NCBI RefSeq assembly: GCF_012843265.1
Contig: NZ_JABAIT010000002.1
Span: forward strand, 207,013 to 271,012
Direction of reading: 5' to 3'
DNA from: Bacillus sp. DNRA2
GTDB taxonomy: Bacteria; Bacillota; Bacilli; Bacillales; Cytobacillaceae
DNA: 64,000 nt
A program made the position numbers and the translations under genes. This document shows, in pieces, positions 60,373 to 64,000 of this stretch; the stretch's first letter is position 1; the number at the start of each line of letters is the position of its first letter. The notes under the pieces are model-generated. The model was not told the DNA's origin. It was given only the letters and a program-made list of their open reading frames with translations, and did not search any database.

Positions 60373-60390
60373 TAACCGCTGGCATATAAT
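60361..60390 (+). promoter_or_regulatory. SigA-type promoter of the DUF2089 operon
   Basis: TTGAAT (60,361-60,366), an 18-nt spacer and a perfect TATAAT (60,385-60,390), 21 nt before the start codon. Confidence 0.7.
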
Positions 60391-60411
60391 GGTAATAAAG
60401 GAGGGAAAAGT

Positions 60412-60711
60412 ATGAATAGGGATGATATTCCAAACTGGCTATTAGCTTTAGATAAAGAATCTGTAGAATTTATAAGAAAATTTATTATGAACTCTGGTTC
60501 ACTAAAGAATATGGCTGATATTTACGATGTATCGTATCCAACCGTTCGAGCCAAATTAGATGCATTAATAAAGAAAATTGAGTTAAACAGTAAGACAGAT
60601 GACGTAGAGTTTGTGAAAATGATTAAGAATTTGGTGATTGATGAACGTATCAGTATAGAAACAGCAAAATTAATTATAGATAAATATAGAAACGAAAGAG
60701 GGAGCGTTTAG
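60412..60711 (+). CDS. DUF2089 family putative regulator
   Basis: This 99-aa protein matches the DUF2089 pattern: IPNWLLALDKESVEFIRKFI, then GSLKNMADIYDVSYPTVRAKLDALIKKI, which looks like a helix-turn-helix. It is probably a small DNA-binding regulator. GGAGGG precedes the ATG. It overlaps the start of the next gene by one base (TAGTG), so the two are translationally coupled. The iterons at its promoter suggest autoregulation. Confidence 0.82.
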   Translation: MNRDDIPNWLLALDKESVEFIRKFIMNSGSLKNMADIYDVSYPTVRAKLDALIKKIELNSKTDDVEFVKMIKNLVIDERISIETAKLIIDKYRNERGSV

Positions 60712-60992
60712 TGGAACATTTATATGGATGGTTGATTGCTTTTGGAATTCTTGGATTACAACATTTTTTATCTCGAAGAAAGAGTGTTTATTGGGGAGCA
60801 TTACTTCCCGTTGCTTTTCTCATCTTTTTAGTTGTTATGTTTGTAAAAAACTGGCATGGAGGGATTGTCGGTATTATTATTCCTAGCATCATTTTATTGT
60901 TAATATTATGTGTAAATTGGGCTACTGGCAGAGAAGATTTAAAGAAGAAACGAAAGAAAGAATTAGAGAAAATCCTAGTAAACGATTTATAA
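60711..60992 (+). CDS. Membrane protein coupled to the DUF2089 regulator
   Basis: A 93-aa protein with three helices (LYGWLIAFGILGLQHF, WGALLPVAFLIFLVVMFV, IVGIIIPSIILLLILCVNW) and a basic tail rich in Lys. It starts with GTG overlapping the upstream stop. DUF2089 genes commonly have such a membrane partner, so it may control or sense for the regulator. Followed by a strong terminator. Confidence 0.75.
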   Translation: MEHLYGWLIAFGILGLQHFLSRRKSVYWGALLPVAFLIFLVVMFVKNWHGGIVGIIIPSIILLLILCVNWATGREDLKKKRKKELEKILVNDL

Positions 60993-60993
60993 A

Positions 60994-61034
60994 AAATAGG
61001 GTATAGAATCAAACGAATATTCTATACCCTATTT
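60994..61034 (+). terminator. Strong terminator after the DUF2089 operon
   Basis: AAATAGGGTATAGAAT and ATTCTATACCCTATTT form a perfect 16-bp stem with a 9-nt loop, continuing into TTATTT. Confidence 0.9.
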
Positions 61035-61187
61035 TTATTTGTAATTTACTCACTTTCCTTACAATCAGAAAATAGGGCGTTTTAAATCTTAATGTGATTT
61101 TATTTACTTGTTTTTTATAAATTACGCTGATTCGTAAGTCTATGTAGAAACTCCCACAATCTCTTCAGCCCTAGCAATTTTTTCAAG

Positions 61188-61261
61188 TTATTCAAGAATA
61201 TGACCCAATTCATTAAGAAGAGCGCATTTCTTGCTGCAGAAATGCGCCCGATTGCTGAATA
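61188..61261 (+). repeat. Cassette-type hairpin element
   Basis: TTATTCAAGAATATGACCC, stem GCGCATTTC/GAAATGCGC, then CCGATTGCTGAATAG. Both outer arms are complete. An orphan hairpin ending in TTTTTATTG follows at about 61,328-61,365. Confidence 0.85.
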
Positions 61262-61466
61262 GCCACCGATCATAGTTTGTCATCCACCTTCGTTTGATAG
61301 CATACATTCTTAATAGATTAAGGAGAAAAAAAGCCGTCTATCATAGTTGATAGGGCGACTTTTTATTGTATTAGTTAAATCAATTAAATTACTAACTCAA
61401 ACTAACACATACTATCACTTGTGGTACAGTTCTACGTAGTATATCTAAATGAGATTTTACTTTATT

Positions 61467-61674
61467 TTATTTTACATACTTTGAAAATATATCATGAAAT
61501 TGTTCAAACTGGTAACCTGTAAATTCATACGCGTCGTCTTTCATTAGTTTTTCTTGTATAAGAGCATTCGCTAAATAAGGGTCCATATGTTCAACTGTAT
61601 TTTGTGCTCGAAACGTCTTTTCGAATGTTTTGTAGATAATCTGTTAAAGCGTATGTAAATGTTTCGTCGTGCAT
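61467..61674 (-). pseudogene. Frameshifted small gene
   Basis: ATG at 61,674 opens HDETFTYALTDYLQ. After an A-rich run near 61,630 the protein-like sequence continues in another frame (KTFEKTFRAQNTVEHMDPYL ... FEQFHDIFSKYVK) to a stop at 61,467. With one frameshift corrected it would encode about 68 residues. No family recognised. Confidence 0.5.
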
Positions 61675-61839
61675 ACTAGATTATTATTGCCATGTTTGAG
61701 TTTATACTTTCACTTTTTAAGTGATGTCATTTCTCGTAAACTTTATTCCATTCATTTGTATAATGGCACTATTGATACTGGAATAATCTACCTGATAGGA
61801 CTAAAATGTAATATATGTAAACAATTAGGAGGGATAAAT

Positions 61840-62262
61840 TTGAATGATTTTGGTGAACTTTTGTATTCTGGTAAGACCGACAACAACAAAAATGGTGTTG
61901 CATTTATTCTCTTAGGAATCATATCCTTTGTCGGCGCAAACTTTATCTATGCAAAAATGATGTTAATGGTGTTTGGAGGCGTGTTTATACTCGTCGGATT
62001 ATACCTACTTCTATTCAAACGAAGTGAAACATTTTCAATCTATGAAAACACGATTGTTTTGACTTTAAAAGGGCAGGAACTTTCAATTCCAAAAGAACAG
62101 ATTAACCATATCGAATATCAGAAAATAAAAGTCAGAAGAAGTCCGGTTGTGAATTATTATCCAGTACTTATATTAAACGATCAAAAAAAAGTGTTAATTA
62201 ATAAGTCATTTAATTCCATTGTTAATCAAGATTTCAAGAAGGTTATCGAGTTATACATTTGA
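61840..62262 (+). CDS. Two-helix membrane protein with PH-like domain
   Basis: A 140-aa protein. Two adjacent membrane helices (VAFILLGIISFVGANFIYA and MMLMVFGGVFILVGLYLLLF) precede a beta-rich cytosolic part (SIYENTIVLTLKGQELSIP, INHIEYQKIKV, YPVLILNDQKKVLI) resembling bacterial PH domains. TTG at 61,840 follows AGGAGGG by 7 nt and is preferred over the long upstream frame. Function unknown. Confidence 0.65.
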   Translation: MNDFGELLYSGKTDNNKNGVAFILLGIISFVGANFIYAKMMLMVFGGVFILVGLYLLLFKRSETFSIYENTIVLTLKGQELSIPKEQINHIEYQKIKVRRSPVVNYYPVLILNDQKKVLINKSFNSIVNQDFKKVIELYI

Positions 62263-62280
62263 TAGCACGATTCTAAAAAG

Positions 62281-62308
62281 GGGCAGTCATCTATTTTAGT
62301 CACTGTCC
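62281..62308 (+). terminator. Terminator
   Basis: GGGCAGT pairs with ACTGTCC (one G-U), followed by TTTCTTT, directly after the PH-like protein gene. Confidence 0.6.
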
Positions 62309-62562
62309 TTTCTTTATATAAATTTAATAGGATAAGGAACAAGAACTTAAATTGATTAATTAAATCTCTCATCCCAAATTTCACATACTGATACTGAACT
62401 TGATTGGACTATTTGCTGACGTCGGCAAAATAATCAGCGACTTCATTGGAACTTGATTTACATGCTTTTTTCCTTTTCACTGACATTTAAAATCTTGTTG
62501 AGTTCCGCTGAAAAATTAATCACACATTTATAAGACCACTGACATTAAACAAAAAACCTCAT

Positions 62563-63291
62563 TTACTTATAATACGGGTCACTCCGATTAATCCCAAACA
62601 ACTTAAATGAATTACCAATAAATTTCTTGAACTCTTCTTTAATAAACTGGCCCAAAAATGAAAATGAGCGCTTAACTGCTGCGGTTAAGCGCCCGATTCT
62701 AGAAGAATTACTCATAGGATTGTTTCCCTTTTTTCTACCATTTAAAGCTTCAAGATCCCTCCGAATGATTCTAAGATGATGTGCTTCGTGTATTGCTAAA
62801 AGCTGAATTACTTGAATAAGATTAGGATTATTTGCTACAGGGTCAAAAAATATGATATGTCCCGCAATATCTTGATCAATATCCTCTACTAGTTCCATTA
62901 ACTTTATAGTTTCATGGAGTAGAAGTTGATCCAATTCATTAATACCCATACTATGATAAATTTTATTTGGTGGATTCAAAATAAATGGCGACTTCATACC
63001 CCTGCCGTGTTTTTCTTTATATTCTTTATAAATATCATTTATATTACGATCAAATGGTTTGTTTCTCCTCAATTTCGCATAAAACTTTGTACAAGGAATG
63101 GTAATGATTGCAGCAACACGCAACATTTTTGCAATTAAAAATAAGTGATAAATTGATTCTCCAATTGACCATTTATTTTCATTAGGTCTTTCCCATAATT
63201 GCGCCATAGATAATAAATTTAGTGCAGGAAGAATACTGTCTCTTTGTTGTTTTAGTGTTAAAAAATGTGTTCTCATGCTCTGGGATTTCAT
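62563..63291 (-). CDS. DinB-like superfamily protein, copy 2, with aberrant C-terminus
   Basis: The first ~188 residues match DinB copy 1 closely, including WSIGESIYHLF and AIHEAHHLRIIRRDLEALNGRKK. In copy 1 the protein stops just after this point. Here a small indel shifts the frame, so translation runs through the hairpin element (62,641-62,708), giving an unrelated tail RLTAAVKRSFSFLGQFIKEE and ending at 62,563. The metal-binding His residues are intact, so the core may still fold. About 242 aa in total. Confidence 0.75.
   Translation of the reverse strand: MKSQSMRTHFLTLKQQRDSILPALNLLSMAQLWERPNENKWSIGESIYHLFLIAKMLRVAAIITIPCTKFYAKLRRNKPFDRNINDIYKEYKEKHGRGMKSPFILNPPNKIYHSMGINELDQLLLHETIKLMELVEDIDQDIAGHIIFFDPVANNPNLIQVIQLLAIHEAHHLRIIRRDLEALNGRKKGNNPMSNSSRIGRLTAAVKRSFSFLGQFIKEEFKKFIGNSFKLFGINRSDPYYK
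62641..62708 (+). repeat. Cassette-type hairpin element inside the DinB copy 2 tail
   Basis: CTGGCCCAAAAATGAAAATG, stem GCGCTTAAC/GTTAAGCGC, then CCCGATTCTAGAAGAA. The core is nearly identical to 56,506-56,579 and different from the element after DinB copy 1. Confidence 0.85.
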
Positions 63292-63362
63292 AGTGCGCCT
63301 CCAATTTTTCTATGCCTGAACATAATAACAATTATTTCGAATTTCCATATTTTTTACAATAA

Positions 63363-63438
63363 TTTATTCCAGAACTTGGACCAAAAACGTAAAAGAACAC
63401 TTATCCCTGCTATGGATAAGCGCCCGATTGTTGAATAC
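63363..63438 (+). repeat. Cassette-type hairpin element
   Basis: TTTATTCCAGAACTTGGACC, stem ACTTATCC/GGATAAG, then CGCCCGATTGTTGAATAC. It is 86 nt after the stop of zinc-ribbon copy 2 and directly upstream of DinB copy 2. Confidence 0.85.
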
Positions 63439-63523
63439 ATCATATAATCAATCCACTTAAAACCATCCCAACATTTATAACAAAATGAATTAAATAATTT
63501 ACTTATTAAAAATAGTTGTGTTT

Positions 63524-63685
63524 TCAATACGAAATAGAATCCACTTCGCCGCAATCTAAACAAAATGTGTATATTTTATTTGAACCACTAAGTGACATTT
63601 TGCTAGGTTTTTCAGGCATAAAATCTGTTGTCACGGTAAATTCCGTACTACCACACTTAACATATTTTTTGCTCGAGTTTTCCAT
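63524..63685 (-). pseudogene. Zinc-ribbon protein, copy 2, degenerate
   Basis: 53 codons starting MENSSKKYVKCGSTEF. It is closely similar to 41,068-41,253, but the first zinc Cys is Tyr (KYVKC). One extra base near the 3' end shifts the frame, so it stops at DSISY instead of continuing to the RIENTTIF tail. Homologous DNA continues past the stop. Metal binding is probably lost. Confidence 0.7.
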
Positions 63686-63810
63686 AATAATATCCCCTTT
63701 CTGTTTAGTATAAATATTTTATTAACGTACAATTTGATTATTTATTATGTAATACGACATAAGGAAAACATGGTTTCAATAATTTTACAAATCCGCCCCA
63801 TATAAAAAAT

Positions 63811-63918
63811 ATACCAATACCAAAAGTATTTATTTCATACAGTTGGACAAGTCCCCAACATGAGGAATGGGTTATAGATCTTTCTCAAAGATTAGTTGAT
63901 ATGTTTATTGCAAAATAA
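63811..63918 (+). pseudogene. TIR/SEFIR-domain protein fragment
   Basis: The frame reads IPIPKVFISYSWTSPQHEEW then VIDLSQRLVDMFIAK and a stop. KVFISYSWTSPxHEEWV is the first strand and helix of a bacterial TIR/SEFIR domain of the kind found in defence proteins. Nothing else of the domain follows and no start codon is in frame. It is a truncated remnant. Confidence 0.6.
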
Positions 63919-64000
63919 AAGTACAGAGGTTTGCGAGGAATTTGTGCAGAACTTAACTGCATAAAAAAAGGCTTGCCAGCCCCTAAAATATCTCCTACTG

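Overview
The window looks like a chromosomal segment of a spore-forming member of the Bacillaceae (low-GC Firmicute). The support is a CotY/CotZ-type spore coat gene, a DUF3231 spore-coat-like gene, GGAGG-type ribosome binding sites with frequent TTG/GTG starts, and orthologues of Bacillus subtilis YbcC/NdhF, VmlR, MhqR-type MarR and lactate permease. The genus cannot be fixed from the sequence alone.

Layout. (1) 0-2 kb: two spore-surface genes. (2) 1.9-7.4 kb: a minus-strand inorganic-carbon operon (dabB-dabA-DUF2294-ybcF-like) with a terminator-like hairpin and a 27-codon open frame in its leader. (3) 7.6-9.5 kb: a 52-bp tandem repeat array, a DUF488 gene, a peroxiredoxin whose peroxidatic Cys codon is UGA followed by a SECIS-like hairpin (probable selenoprotein), and a truncated hemoglobin. 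(4) 9.6-17.6 kb: a complete four-gene Wadjet (jetD-jetA-jetB-jetC) anti-plasmid system, bracketed by a 40-bp direct repeat. (5) 17.7-25.5 kb: an SDR gene, two more tandem-repeat arrays, and an AddA-like/AddB-like helicase-nuclease pair. (6) 25.6-31.8 kb: an MDR oxidoreductase, a MarR-DoxX quinone-stress pair with palindromic operators, and small membrane proteins, an ankyrin protein and a CPBP protease. (7) 32.5-38.7 kb: two antibiotic-resistance-type ABC-F genes, one a VmlR orthologue. Both have long regulatory leaders, and the first leader encodes an ErmD-leader-like arrest peptide. A fabF remnant and more ~51-52 bp repeats lie between them. (8) 38.7-47 kb: an alpha/beta hydrolase, PepSY protein, GNAT, racemase, DUF3231 and other accessory genes.

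(9) About 41.6-63.5 kb is the most unusual part. It is a run of small, mostly minus-strand orphan genes: GNAT, DinB, small membrane proteins, lipoproteins, PAP2 phosphatase, lactate permease, DUF2089. Nearly every minus-strand gene is followed within 0-100 nt of its stop codon by a ~70-bp hairpin element. The elements all point the same way, have a conserved outer arm (top-strand right end reads GCGCCCGATTGTTGAATA) and have inner stems that differ in sequence but stay base-paired. A DinB gene is present twice as a block whose ends fall in these elements, and the two copies carry different inner stems. This resembles a gene-cassette array. No recombinase is visible in the window, so the mobility mechanism is unproven.

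Decayed genes (TIR-domain fragment, frameshifted zinc-ribbon copy, truncated DUF4275, fabF remnant) indicate high turnover in the second half. All product calls rest on motifs and remembered family resemblance; no database search was run.
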